NCBI RefSeq assembly: GCF_013177735.1
Contig: NZ_WOEZ01000245.1
Span: 118,303-182,302, forward strand
DNA length: 64,000 bases
From: Paraburkholderia elongata
GTDB lineage: Bacteria > Pseudomonadota > Gammaproteobacteria > Burkholderiales > Burkholderiaceae
Direction: 5' to 3'
In this document: positions 32,516 through 41,295 of the stretch, in pieces
How the letters are laid out: every line of letters starts with the position of its first letter
Position numbering within the stretch: the stretch's first letter is position 1
Made by a program: the position numbers and the translations under genes
Notes under the pieces: model-generated
What the model was told of the DNA's origin: nothing
Databases searched by the model: none
Seen by the model: the letters and a program-made list of their open reading frames with translations, nothing else

Positions 32516-33385
32516 ATGGACATCGGTTTTATCGGTCTCGGCGAGATGGGCGCCGCGATGGTTGCAAACATTTTGAAAGCCGGGCATCAGGTGCGCGTGT
32601 GGAACCGCTCGCCGGAGCGCGCGCAGCCGCTCGCCGACGCAGGTGCGCGGATCGTCGCGACGCCGGCTGAAGCGTTTGCTGGCGACGCCGTGTTCTCGAT
32701 GCTCGCCGACGATACCGCGCTGCGTGAAGTCGTCACCGCGTCGCTGCTGGAACACGCCCCGCGCGGCTTGATCCACGTGAATATGGCGACGATCTCGGTG
32801 GCGCTGGCCGAAGAACTGGCGACGGCGCACGCCTCGCGCGGTGTCCATTACGTCGCCGCACCGGTGATGGGGCGGCCCGACGTCGCGGCGGCGGGCAAGC
32901 TGACGATCGTGGCGGGCGGGCCGGCCGAGTCGATCGACCGCGTGCAGCCGATTTTCGACGCCATTGGCCAGAAGACCTGGCGCATCGGTTCGCTGCCGCA
33001 GCAGGCGAACGTGATGAAACTCGCGGCCAACTTCATGCTGGGCGCGGCTGTCGAGACGCTCGGCGAGGCCGCCACGCTCGTGACCGGCCACGGCCTCGCG
33101 ATGCAGGATTTCCTCGACGTCATCACGAGCGGCCTGTTCCCTGGACCGGTCTATTCGGGCTACGGCAAGATGATCGCAGAGCAGCGCTACGAGCCGGCGC
33201 TGTTCAAGGCGCGCCTCGGATTGAAGGACTTGCGTCTTGCGCTGGCGGCCGCCGATGCGGTCACGACGCCGTTGCCGATCGCGAGCGTGGTGCGCGACAG
33301 CCTGATCGAAGCCGTGGCGCATGGCGACGGCGAGAAAGACTTCGCGGTGCTGGGGCAGGTGGCGGCGCGGCGGGCAGGGCGCTGA
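32516..33385 (+). CDS. NAD(P)-dependent beta-hydroxyacid dehydrogenase
   Basis: 289 residues of the 3-hydroxyisobutyrate/6-phosphogluconate dehydrogenase-related family. Rossmann motif GFIGLGEMGAAMVANILKAG at residues 3-22, substrate region NMATISVALAEELA, catalytic Lys in QANVMKLAANFMLGA. Oxidises a beta-hydroxyacid or reduces a semialdehyde; the exact substrate is not clear without neighbours in a pathway. The stop codon lies inside the long hairpin listed next. Confidence 0.88.
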   Translation: MDIGFIGLGEMGAAMVANILKAGHQVRVWNRSPERAQPLADAGARIVATPAEAFAGDAVFSMLADDTALREVVTASLLEHAPRGLIHVNMATISVALAEELATAHASRGVHYVAAPVMGRPDVAAAGKLTIVAGGPAESIDRVQPIFDAIGQKTWRIGSLPQQANVMKLAANFMLGAAVETLGEAATLVTGHGLAMQDFLDVITSGLFPGPVYSGYGKMIAEQRYEPALFKARLGLKDLRLALAAADAVTTPLPIASVVRDSLIEAVAHGDGEKDFAVLGQVAARRAGR

Positions 33386-33410
33386 GCGGGCGCGGGTGCC
33401 CGCTCAGCGC
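33379..33410 (+). terminator. 13-bp hairpin overlapping a stop codon
   Basis: GCGCTGAGCGGGC pairs perfectly with GCCCGCTCAGCGC around GCGGGT. The TGA stop of the dehydrogenase is inside the left arm. No T-run follows, so it is more likely a stability or processing structure than a classical terminator. Confidence 0.5.
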
Positions 33411-33466
33411 GCTTAAAGGTGCGGGCGGGCATAATAGTCGCCCGATCCTTTTCTGGGCCGATCCCA

Positions 33467-34102
33467 ATGAGTCTGCATACCTGGTGGCTGTTCGCCGCCA
33501 CTGTTTTCGTCGTTTCCGCAATTCCCGGTCCGAACATGCTGCTGGTGATGACGCACGGCGCCCAGCACGGCCTGCGCCGTTCCAGCGCGACCATGGCCGG
33601 CTGCCTGTCGGCGCTGGTGTTGATGCTGGCGGTGTCGGCGGCGGGCCTCGGCGTGTTTCTCGAGGCGTGGCCGGCGATGTTCAACGCACTGCGGATGATC
33701 GGTGCGGCGTACCTCGTCTATCTGGGCATCAAGGCGTGGCGGGCGCCGGCTGACGAAGGCGCTGCCGGCGCGGTCGACGAACTGTCCGCCAGGCCCACAC
33801 GTTCGCGCTTCGCGCTGTTTCGCAATGGCTTCCTGGTGGCGGGCAGCAATCCGAAAGCCATCCTGTTCGCCGCAGCGCTGCTGCCCCAATTTATCGACGC
33901 GGCGCAGCCCAAGCTGCCGCAGTTCGGCGTGCTCGTCGCTACTTTTGCGGTCATCGAGGTGAGCTGGTACTTGGTGTACGCCGGTTTCGGCACGCGGATT
34001 GGTGCCCGGTTGAAGAGCCGCAGCGTCGCCAGGATGTTCAATCGTCTGACGGGTGGCGTGTTCGTCGGCTTCGGCGCGATGATGGCGCTAGTGCGCCATT
34101 AG
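33467..34102 (+). CDS. LysE-family amino-acid exporter
   Basis: 211 residues, about six membrane helices. The family N-terminal motif SAIPGPNMLLVMTHGAQHG is present and GSNPKAILFAAALLPQFID is the second hallmark. Inner-membrane exporter of amino acids or homoserine lactones of the RhtB type; substrate not predictable. The start at MSLHTWWLF gives normal family length. Confidence 0.88.
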   Translation: MSLHTWWLFAATVFVVSAIPGPNMLLVMTHGAQHGLRRSSATMAGCLSALVLMLAVSAAGLGVFLEAWPAMFNALRMIGAAYLVYLGIKAWRAPADEGAAGAVDELSARPTRSRFALFRNGFLVAGSNPKAILFAAALLPQFIDAAQPKLPQFGVLVATFAVIEVSWYLVYAGFGTRIGARLKSRSVARMFNRLTGGVFVGFGAMMALVRH

Positions 34103-34201
34103 GCGAACGGCTGGCTCGCGCGTGGCAGTCAACACCGCTTGCAAAGCGTTGTTGGGCCTGTTGCGGTAATACAACGCTGAGGGTCAACCCTAATTTGTAT
34201 G

Positions 34202-34230
34202 TTGCGACGCACCAAATCATTTGCTATAGT
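34202..34230 (+). promoter_or_regulatory. sigma70-like promoter of candidate small RNA
   Basis: TTGCGA and TATAGT separated by exactly 17 bp, about 100 bp after the exporter stop. No coding start follows within 150 bp on this strand; only a short segment ending in a strong terminator. Confidence 0.55.
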
Positions 34231-34236
34231 TCGTCT

Positions 34237-34297
34237 TGTCTCCTCCATGTCTCCTCTGATATGGATTCAGCCCGCCCACTTAGGCGGGCTTTTTTTG
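34237..34297 (+). ncRNA. candidate small RNA with anti-Shine-Dalgarno-like 5' end
   Basis: Predicted 60-nt transcript from the promoter above to a terminator with 8-bp stem AGCCCGCC/GGCGGGCT and seven T (34269-34297). Its 5' unpaired half contains GTCTCCTCC and GTCTCCTC, each able to pair with purine-rich ribosome-binding sites. A tiny 18-codon frame starting at 34248 overlaps it but has no ribosome-binding site. It lies in the gap between the exporter and the convergent OmpW gene. Confidence 0.5.
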
Positions 34298-34383
34298 CCC
34301 TGAATTTTCAGCGTTCTCCAGAAAAGACAAAGCCGGCTGGCCCCCTCCACGGGGCCGCCGGCTTCGTCGTGTCTGCGCCGAAC

Positions 34384-35208
34384 TCAGAACTTGTATGAGA
34401 CGGCCAGGAACGAAATGATCGGATCTGCGCTCAACTCCGCCTTCGACACACCCAATTCCGTGCCGTCTGCCGCCTTGATGATGACCGACGAGGTGGTCTT
34501 CAGCGGAATGTACGTGACCGATGCCACGAGACCCCAGTGGTCGGTGATGTTGTACGCGAGACCCGCATTGAACACCGGTTGCCAGGACGACGACGCCTTC
34601 GCTGACACCTGCGTTTGCCCCGGTTTGCCCGCACCCGCTGCCAGCACCGCGCCGAGATTGTTCTGCGTCGATGTTATGAAGTTCTGGCTCAGCTGAACGT
34701 CGGAGAACCAGTTATATGACACGCCGATGCCCACGAACGGCCGGAACTTCGCGGTGGGCGCATTGAAGTAGTACTGGAACAGCAGCGCTGGGCTCCACTG
34801 GCGCACGCTCTTCACGATCGGATTAGCCTGCGGATCGCCCAGATCCTGCTGACCGAGCGCGCCCGCCGGTCCCGGTGGCTTGACGGTGCCGTGCCCGTAG
34901 AGCTTGAAAACCGGCGGTACGCCCGCCACTGTCGACACGACGATGTGATCGGTGAGGTAGTGGCTGAATACGAGGCCGACGGTATTGGCAGTACTGGTCG
35001 ACAACCCCGTGCCGGCAGACGTGAACGAGCTCGGCAGACGCAGCGGTGTATTGATCGGGGTTGGGGCGACGTTGGTGGTCAGCGGCGTGCTCGAATCCTG
35101 CGGCATGACGTGGAACCAGCCGAGCACGGCGACGTTGTCGCCCGCGTGTTGCGCGTGCGCACTGGCCGACAGGCAGATGGCCAATATCGCGAAATAGATT
35201 TTTTTCAT
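34384..35208 (-). CDS. ompW: OmpW-family outer-membrane protein
   Basis: 274 residues, slightly longer than the classic ~210-residue OmpW because of an extended N-terminal loop. Signal peptide MKKIYFAILAICLSASAHAQ. Barrel motifs: LVFSHYLTDHIVVSTVAGVP, LFQYYFNAPTAKFRPFVGIG, YNITDHWGLVASVTYIPLKT and a C-terminal Phe as required for BAM insertion. Forms an eight-stranded barrel for small hydrophobic molecules. The ribosome-binding site is AGGAGGAA, complementary to the nearby candidate small RNA. Confidence 0.88.
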   Translation of the reverse strand: MKKIYFAILAICLSASAHAQHAGDNVAVLGWFHVMPQDSSTPLTTNVAPTPINTPLRLPSSFTSAGTGLSTSTANTVGLVFSHYLTDHIVVSTVAGVPPVFKLYGHGTVKPPGPAGALGQQDLGDPQANPIVKSVRQWSPALLFQYYFNAPTAKFRPFVGIGVSYNWFSDVQLSQNFITSTQNNLGAVLAAGAGKPGQTQVSAKASSSWQPVFNAGLAYNITDHWGLVASVTYIPLKTTSSVIIKAADGTELGVSKAELSADPIISFLAVSYKF

Positions 35209-35380
35209 GTTGTTCCTCCTGAGGCGCGCGTTGCGTTCATCGCGCGCGGCGAGCGGCGGCGGGTCGGCTGCCCGGCCTGTGCGCTGGATACTCTGTGAAC
35301 GCCGGCTGCCGCGCTATTGCTGTGCGCAGCAGCCGGGACGCGAACGCCTCTTTGCGTCTCGGCGGCGCGTGCTGCGTCCA

Positions 35381-36628
35381 TTACTGGACGAAGGCGCCGA
35401 TCGTGAAGTACGGCGAGGCCGCGTTGGTCAGATCGAGGTAGCCGAACACGCCACCTGTGAAGATCATCTTTCCGGTCGGCGTGGTGCCCGTCGAGGCGCC
35501 CACTTGCGTCGTCGTCACCACACCCGGCACGGTCTGTGTGAAGTCCAGATTCAGCGCCGTCGCGAGCGATGCCTGCGATGCATTGAACGGATCGAGCAGC
35601 GTGGCCTGCGTGCCTTCGAGCGCGGTGGTGCGATAGTCGAACTGGCTATCCACGCCGATGTACTCACCGTTTTGCGAGTTCACCGCGATCGAGCTTTGCG
35701 GCGCCAGAATCGAGATGCCGGATTCATCGTCCGCATACGGGCCGAGTTCGCCATTCACCGGCGTTGTCACCGACGAGTTCGCCGCGCCGGTTCGCACCAG
35801 GATAGGCACCAACTGGTTGCGCAGCTTGCCGACGATCATGTAGCCGCGAGCCTTGGGCGTCGTGGCGAGCGTCGGTTTGGCCTGGCCCAGGAACTTGTCG
35901 GTTTCGAACGCGCCGCTGCCGTCGGACGACTGTACGAAGTTCGTGCCCGGCTGCTGGCACTTGCCCGCGTTGACGCCAGAGTTGTCGCACTCGGTCCATG
36001 TGCCGTCCGCGTTGATCGTGACCTTCGAATTGACCGCGACCGGCGCGAAGTTCTGCGACGGAACCTGGTGATAGCCGAGCTGGTTGTAGGTGCCGGCCAC
36101 GTTCGCGACGTTCGTTTCAATCGACGAGAAACCGATGAACGGGTAGTACGGGAACTTGGTGTCGGGCACTGCGCCCACGCCGAGAATCCCGGCGAAAGAG
36201 ATTTCCGCGCCCGGAATCGTGCCGCCGGCCACGCCTTCGCCGACAAAAATCCGCGCCGGACGATTCGGGTCCAGGCTCGCGCCGTTCAGGCGGAAGGCGC
36301 ACTGATTGAGCTTGTTGGTCGGCAGCAGGGTTTCCTGGGTCAGCGTGCCGCTTGCGCTCTGGCCGGCGCGCGTCGGCGCGACGGTGCCGGTGGTCGCCGG
36401 GATTGGCGACTCGATGTAGCTGATTTGCCAGGTCATCTTGGTCGTGTCCATCTGCAGCTTGACCAGTTCGCCGTCACCGCCGCCACCCGTGAACACCGTG
36501 CCGTAGTCGAGCGACGAAGGGCACAAGCGAACTTCCGTCACCGGTCCATCGCCATTGCCGCCGCCACCACCGCACGCCCCCAGCAACGGTGCTGCAAGCG
36601 CGAGCACCGAAAGGATTCTCCATTTCAT
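35381..36628 (-). CDS. DUF2957 lipoprotein, copy 1
   Basis: 415 residues. Lipobox ALAAPLLGAC followed by a run of Gly, so the mature protein is lipid-anchored. Characteristic DUF2957 features: LDYGTVFTGGGGDGELVKLQ, ISYIESPIPATTGTVAPTR and VGEGVAGGTIPGAEISF. The first in-frame start upstream is less likely since the chosen ATG gives the proper signal peptide. A paralogue lies directly upstream, so the pair probably arose by tandem duplication. Function unknown; restricted to Burkholderia relatives as far as I recall. Confidence 0.82.
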   Translation of the reverse strand: MKWRILSVLALAAPLLGACGGGGGNGDGPVTEVRLCPSSLDYGTVFTGGGGDGELVKLQMDTTKMTWQISYIESPIPATTGTVAPTRAGQSASGTLTQETLLPTNKLNQCAFRLNGASLDPNRPARIFVGEGVAGGTIPGAEISFAGILGVGAVPDTKFPYYPFIGFSSIETNVANVAGTYNQLGYHQVPSQNFAPVAVNSKVTINADGTWTECDNSGVNAGKCQQPGTNFVQSSDGSGAFETDKFLGQAKPTLATTPKARGYMIVGKLRNQLVPILVRTGAANSSVTTPVNGELGPYADDESGISILAPQSSIAVNSQNGEYIGVDSQFDYRTTALEGTQATLLDPFNASQASLATALNLDFTQTVPGVVTTTQVGASTGTTPTGKMIFTGGVFGYLDLTNAASPYFTIGAFVQ

Positions 36629-36728
36629 ACCGCCTCCAGAATTTTCTCGTTGTGTGTGGCCGGCTCCCAGTCCAGCCACCTTTTGCTCTATTTATGTCTC
36701 GTACTGCGCATTGCCGGTCCTTCGTTCC

Positions 36729-38141
36729 TTATTTGCTGATCTGGGCTCCGATGCCGAAGTAGGGGGCGCTCGGCGTGTCTGAATTCGCCGACGTCGACGT
36801 GATGCCGCCGTTCTCCGTGCCCTGGATTGCGATGGCGTAGAGACCGCCGGATGCGATCGCAAAACCGGTCTTGCCGTTGGTGTCCTGGACGCCGACCAGA
36901 CCTGGACTCGGCAGCCCGTAACCCAGACCGAAGCCGCTTTCCGCCGACGAGGTGCTCGGATTGATGAACGTGCCGACCGCGCCCTGGATCAACGTTGCGG
37001 TGTACTTGAAGTTCGAGTCCGCGCCGACGTAGCCGCCGTCAAAGCCACCGGATGCAAGCGGCGTGGCCGCGGCGAGCATCGCGATGCCGGATTCGTCGTC
37101 GACCTTTGCCGCCAGCAGATTGCTCGTGTCGACAAAACCGGTGCGCACCACCAGCGGTACCGTGGCGCCGTTGACCTGACCGAGAATCATGTGAGCGACT
37201 CCCGACTTGCCGCTTGCACCGAGAACCGGAAGCTTGAACTGCGCGACGATTTGCGGTGCCTTTTGACTATCGAAATACCCGTTGCTGTTCAGCGTCAACG
37301 GGTCGCCGGTGGTCAGGCAGCCACCGGCGTTTGGCGAGTAATTCGGATTAGCAGTGTTGCTGCTCGTACAGGTGCCGCTGGCGTCAAACGTTTCGACCGT
37401 GTTGGTCGCGACCGTCGCGTAGTTGCCCGACGGTGTCAGGTGATAAAGCAGGCCGTTGTAAGTGCCTGGCAGCTTGGTGATATCGGTCGTCGTGCTGGCG
37501 AAACCAAGAAACGGATAGAAGTCAAAATGCCGGTTCGGCACCGCGCCGACGTTTGAGCCAAGCAGGCCAAGGTTCAGGCCGCTGAACTGCACCGTCGCGC
37601 CCGGGATCCCGCCACCGGCCACGCCCTGGCCGACGAGGATCATCGGGGGATTCGGGTTGTTGACGAAGTCGGGTGTCGTATAAGGCTGACCATCGCCGAC
37701 GCCGGTGCCGGTACCTGCACCGAGAATGAAGGCGCAGCGTATTTGTTCGGCGGTCGGCAGCGCGCCGGTCGGCGGGTGGATCACCGCGCCCGTGATCTGC
37801 GTACCCTTGCGCGTCGGCGTGACCTGACCTGTGCGCAACGGAATCGGCGACTCGAGCCACTTCAGCGTATACGTCATCGCAGTCGCGTCGATGTTCACCT
37901 GCACGATTTCGCCACTACCCGCACCACCGAGATACGTCGTTTTAACGATGTCGGCGGTAGCCGGACATAGCGCGGCCGCACCCGCGCCTGTAGCCGGCGG
38001 ACCTTGCACGCCGCAGCTTGAGCCCGAGCATTGCGGTGCACTGATCGTGCCGGGATTGTCGGCCTTGCCGCCACCGCAAGCGATGAGGAATGGGGCCGTG
38101 GCAATGGCCATCGCCAGACCTCGAATAATGGCGTGCGACAT
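36729..38141 (-). CDS. DUF2957 lipoprotein, copy 2
   Basis: 470 residues. Start at MSHAIIRGLAMAIATAPFLI with AAGGGAGAC upstream (an ATG 18 bp earlier would overlap that site). Lipobox ends in IAC before a Gly-rich segment. It shares with copy 1 the blocks WLESPIPLRTGQVTPTRKGT, VGQGVAGGGIPGATVQFSGL, HFDFYPFLGF and KVDDESGIAMLAA. The shared order of blocks over the whole length shows the two are paralogues. It has its own upstream region, with the downstream copy separated by 100 bp. Confidence 0.82.
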   Translation of the reverse strand: MSHAIIRGLAMAIATAPFLIACGGGKADNPGTISAPQCSGSSCGVQGPPATGAGAAALCPATADIVKTTYLGGAGSGEIVQVNIDATAMTYTLKWLESPIPLRTGQVTPTRKGTQITGAVIHPPTGALPTAEQIRCAFILGAGTGTGVGDGQPYTTPDFVNNPNPPMILVGQGVAGGGIPGATVQFSGLNLGLLGSNVGAVPNRHFDFYPFLGFASTTTDITKLPGTYNGLLYHLTPSGNYATVATNTVETFDASGTCTSSNTANPNYSPNAGGCLTTGDPLTLNSNGYFDSQKAPQIVAQFKLPVLGASGKSGVAHMILGQVNGATVPLVVRTGFVDTSNLLAAKVDDESGIAMLAAATPLASGGFDGGYVGADSNFKYTATLIQGAVGTFINPSTSSAESGFGLGYGLPSPGLVGVQDTNGKTGFAIASGGLYAIAIQGTENGGITSTSANSDTPSAPYFGIGAQISK

Positions 38142-38560
38142 GCTGCTGTCTCCCTTCATGTAATTGTGCGAACTAATTTCGCTGCGCGTTTAATGCCTGT
38201 CAATTGAATGAGCCGTCTAAAAAGACCGATTCAAACAGCGCAATTTTTGCCGGACGCGCACTGCATGGGGCCTGAGGGGGCTTTTAAACAAAAAAGGAAT
38301 TTTGGCTTCGGCGGCGGCATCGTTGCGTCGCCGCACACCCTTGCCAGGTAAGCGTTACAGCAAAATGGCTCTATCATCTTCGAACGACCGTTCGAGAAAA
38401 AATCCGGAGTTTCCCTATGCGGAAAACTATGCTGCGCGGGTCAATTTGAGGGATGAATTACCGTCAGTTGATGAGCAGTCCGATTTTTCTTTTTAAAGTA
38501 ATGCGGGCTACTACTGATTAACTGCGAAAGAGGGATTCTGAGGGCAGGTTTTTTTAAAAC
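38142..38560. other. intergenic region with a palindromic site
   Basis: About 420 bp without a convincing gene. It contains a 7-2-7 palindrome TCGAACGACCGTTCGA at 38380-38395, of the type bound by TetR-family proteins. The remainder is unremarkable; its right end adjoins the argC terminator. Confidence 0.5.
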
Positions 38561-38590
38561 AAAAAAGCCGGTCTGCAAAGACCGGCTTTT
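38561..38590 (-). terminator. intrinsic terminator after argC
   Basis: 12-bp perfect stem AAAAGCCGGTCT/AGACCGGCTTTT with a 4-nt loop; on the minus strand the stem runs into TTTTTTG and TTTT. It lies 42 bp past the argC stop. Confidence 0.9.
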
Positions 38591-38631
38591 CAGCGGATTG
38601 ACAGCGGATGCCGTCTGTATCTCGAACTTGC

Positions 38632-39579
38632 TCAGCGTTTCAAGCCGGCTTCTTCGGCGGCGCCGATCGCGAGGTTCATGCACTGGATCGCTGCGCCCGA
38701 GGCGCCCTTGCCCAGGTTATCGAGGCGCGCGACGGTCACGAAGCGCTCTTCGTTGCCGAACACGAACAGGTCGACACGGTTGGTGTCGTTGTTCGCTTGT
38801 ACGTCGAAGAAGCCGCTGTCGAGGTTCGCGTCCACATCGAACGGCGCGACGTGCACGAAGGCCTCGCCCGCGTAGTACTCGGCGAACAGCGCCTGCACGT
38901 CTTGCGGCGCGGCCTTCTTGGCCAACTGGTTCGGCGAGAAGAAGGTGGTGACCGCGAGACCCTTGTAGAAGTCGCCGACGATCGGCGTGAACACCGGCGC
39001 CGACTTCAGGCCCGTATGCGCCGCCATTTCCGGCAGATGCTTGTGCGTGAGACCGAGTGCGTACGGGCGCGGACTCTTGAGTTTGTCGTTGCCGCCGGCT
39101 TCGTAGTCGGCAATCATTTTCTTGCCGCCGCCGCTGTAACCGGTGATCGAGTAAGCGTGCGCGGCGAACTCCGGCGCCACGACGCCGGCTTCGACGAGCG
39201 GACGCATGGCCAGTACGAAGGCCGATGCATGGCAGCCCGGCACGGCGATGCGTTTCGCGGTGCGCAGACGCTCGCGTTGCGAGCGGGCCAGTTCAGGAAG
39301 GCCGTAGGCCCAGTCGGCCGACGTGCGGAAGGCCGTGCTGGCATCGATCAGCACGGTATGATCGTTTTCGACCAGCGATGCCGACTCGCGCGAGGCGACG
39401 TCCGGCAGACACAGGAACGTGACGTCCGATGCGTTGATGAGACGACGGCGCTCTTCGAGGTCCTTGCGCTTCGCTTCTTCGATACGCAGGATCTCCACAT
39501 CGGCGCGTTGCGACAGGTATTCGAAAATCTTCAGGCCGGTCGTGCCTTCCTGTCCGTCGACAAAAACTTTCGTGCTCAT
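38632..39579 (-). CDS. argC: N-acetyl-gamma-glutamyl-phosphate reductase ArgC (type 2)
   Basis: 315 residues, the shorter type-2 ArgC. Opens MSTKVFVDGQEGTTGLKIFE; nucleophile Cys in VPGCHASAF near residue 118; SGGGKKMIADYEAG and GLTHKHLPEM are further family motifs. NADPH-dependent third step in arginine biosynthesis. The frame is open for a long way upstream across the next gene, but the ATG with ribosome-binding site GAGATCGAG fits the known family length. Confidence 0.94.
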   Translation of the reverse strand: MSTKVFVDGQEGTTGLKIFEYLSQRADVEILRIEEAKRKDLEERRRLINASDVTFLCLPDVASRESASLVENDHTVLIDASTAFRTSADWAYGLPELARSQRERLRTAKRIAVPGCHASAFVLAMRPLVEAGVVAPEFAAHAYSITGYSGGGKKMIADYEAGGNDKLKSPRPYALGLTHKHLPEMAAHTGLKSAPVFTPIVGDFYKGLAVTTFFSPNQLAKKAAPQDVQALFAEYYAGEAFVHVAPFDVDANLDSGFFDVQANNDTNRVDLFVFGNEERFVTVARLDNLGKGASGAAIQCMNLAIGAAEEAGLKR

Positions 39580-39713
39580 CTCGATCTCACTGGCTTGCTG
39601 GAAACGGGGCGCGACACCGCGCCGGAACGCTATTTTAAGACCTGATAGCGGCGGACGTGCAAAACGGGGTGAAAAAACGACGATGCGTGCCGAAAGTGAC
39701 GTCGGCGTGACCG

Positions 39714-40286
39714 TTATCGAACCCCCGCGTTCCACCGCGCCGTCACGTCGGCAACGCGCTTGCCGAACATCCGGGCAGTTTCCAGATCGCCCGCGGGCGG
39801 TGCTTCTTCCGGCGATGCATCCGCCGGGGACTGCGCCAGCAGGCCGGTAAAGCCGCCCACGTAGTTCAGGTCGTTGCGGGTCGCGGCCTTGGTGTTCGAC
39901 GGCATCATGCCGGTGCCCACCCAGATCATGCTGTGTTGCATCGCCAGCGTGACGAAGTACTGGATCGTCGAGAACTTGTCGCCGTTCATGGTCGCCGAGT
40001 TGGTGAAGCCGGCCGCGATCTTGTCCTTCCACGTTTGGCCGAACCACGGTTTCGAACTCGCGTCGGCGAATTTCTTGAAGTCGGCGGACGGTCCGCCCAT
40101 GTACGTCGGCGCGCCGAAGATGATGGCGTCCGCGGCCGCCAGTTCTGCCCAGGCAGCGTCGTCGATTTCGCCGACCGGCATGAGTTTCGCGGCCGCGCCG
40201 GCTTCGAGCGTGCCGGCCAGCACAGCCTCGGCGACTTTCTTCGTGTGGCCGTAGCCGCTGTGATAAACGATGACGATCTTCGACAT
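39714..40286 (-). CDS. flavodoxin-like NAD(P)H:quinone oxidoreductase (WrbA-type)
   Basis: 190 residues. Flavodoxin P-loop for FMN: VYHSGYGHTKKVAEAVLAGT; further FMN contacts GAPTYMGGPSADFKKF and FTNSATMNGDKFST. Cytoplasmic reductase for quinones or related stress roles. The chosen start MSKIVIVYHS follows GGAGAGTG; an upstream start would add 29 unrelated residues. Probably monocistronic, between argC and a PEBP-like gene on the same strand. Confidence 0.87.
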   Translation of the reverse strand: MSKIVIVYHSGYGHTKKVAEAVLAGTLEAGAAAKLMPVGEIDDAAWAELAAADAIIFGAPTYMGGPSADFKKFADASSKPWFGQTWKDKIAAGFTNSATMNGDKFSTIQYFVTLAMQHSMIWVGTGMMPSNTKAATRNDLNYVGGFTGLLAQSPADASPEEAPPAGDLETARMFGKRVADVTARWNAGVR

Positions 40287-40427
40287 GGCACTCTCCGGCA
40301 AGATGAAGGAACAGGGGTAAGCACGGCAACGGTGCGCGCATACAGCGACGCGACTTCGACAAGCATCGCCCACACGCCGCTCGATTGCACATTAGCGTGC
40401 GCGAATGACAGAATTTGACGGGCGCCG

Positions 40428-41030
40428 CTACCGTCCGTAGTTGACCACCATCCGCGCGCTGCCGAGCGTGGCGGTGCTGATCTCGTGATCGAACATGAGC
40501 GCCGGCCGTCCCTGCGCGAGGCGCAGGTCTGCGGTGCTGAGCGCATAAACGGTGATGACGTAGCGATGAGGTTTGCCGGGCGGCGGGCAGGGGCCACCGT
40601 AGCCGTCGATATCGAAGTCATTGCGCGCTTCGACCGCGCCGAGTTTCTTCAAGAAGCCCGACGAGCTGGCGTTTTCCGGCAAGCTGTCGACGGTAGCCGG
40701 AATGGCCGCAACTGCCCAGTGCCACCAGCCGCGGCCAGGCGCATCCGGATCGAACACCGTGACCGCGAAGCTGCGCGTGCCAGTCGGCGCATCGTGCCAC
40801 GTCAATTGTGGCGAGCGATTGCCGCCTTTGCAGTCATCCTGATTGAAAACCTGAGCCGCATCTACGGTACCGCCCGCATGGAAGCTGGCGCTGGTCAGCG
40901 TGAACGCACCCTCGGCGAGTGCGTGAGGGCTATGTGCCGCGAATAGCGCGAGACCAAGCATCGCGCAGGTGAGGGACGGCATACGACGGAACAGCGAAGC
41001 AAGCGAAACAACCAGGCAACGCGAGCGCAT
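40428..41030 (-). CDS. YbhB/YbcL-type PEBP-like secreted protein
   Basis: 200 residues. Signal peptide from either of two ATGs (residue 1 or 17), with hydrophobic core CAMLGLALFAAHSPHALA. The PEBP-like core has SPQLTWHDAPTGTRSFAVTV, DPDAPGRGWWHWAVAAIP and GGPCPPPGKPHRYVITVYAL. Bacterial members are of unclear function, some with phospholipid or kinase-inhibitor-like roles by homology only. Predicted periplasmic. Confidence 0.88.
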   Translation of the reverse strand: MRSRCLVVSLASLFRRMPSLTCAMLGLALFAAHSPHALAEGAFTLTSASFHAGGTVDAAQVFNQDDCKGGNRSPQLTWHDAPTGTRSFAVTVFDPDAPGRGWWHWAVAAIPATVDSLPENASSSGFLKKLGAVEARNDFDIDGYGGPCPPPGKPHRYVITVYALSTADLRLAQGRPALMFDHEISTATLGSARMVVNYGR

Positions 41031-41295
41031 GTGCCGGTTCTCCTGTCAGGGCGCGAGGCGGTTGTCCTCGTGAGGATTATTGTCCCTATTTTGTGCCCCA
41101 AGGTCGAATCAAGTCTAACATTCGCTTGGCGACAGATCATTGTTGCCGCCAGCGGGCTTGGTGGGCGCGAAATCGGCTATAGTCGGAGGAATTGTCCGCG
41201 CGAATACAGACCGCGTACCCGATCAGTTGAAGTACCAAGAATAGAAAGGCAAGTCAGAAGTTTTGGAGAGCGGTTTATCTGTCGAGGGGAGGGCA

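Noticed and set aside
34248..34304. 18-codon frame overlapping the small-RNA candidate
   Set aside because: Preceded by a pyrimidine-rich (anti-ribosome-binding) stretch and it runs through the terminator stem.
38302..38496. 64-codon open frame upstream of the DUF2957 genes
   Set aside because: No ribosome-binding site and unconvincing composition; the palindrome is a better explanation for conservation there.
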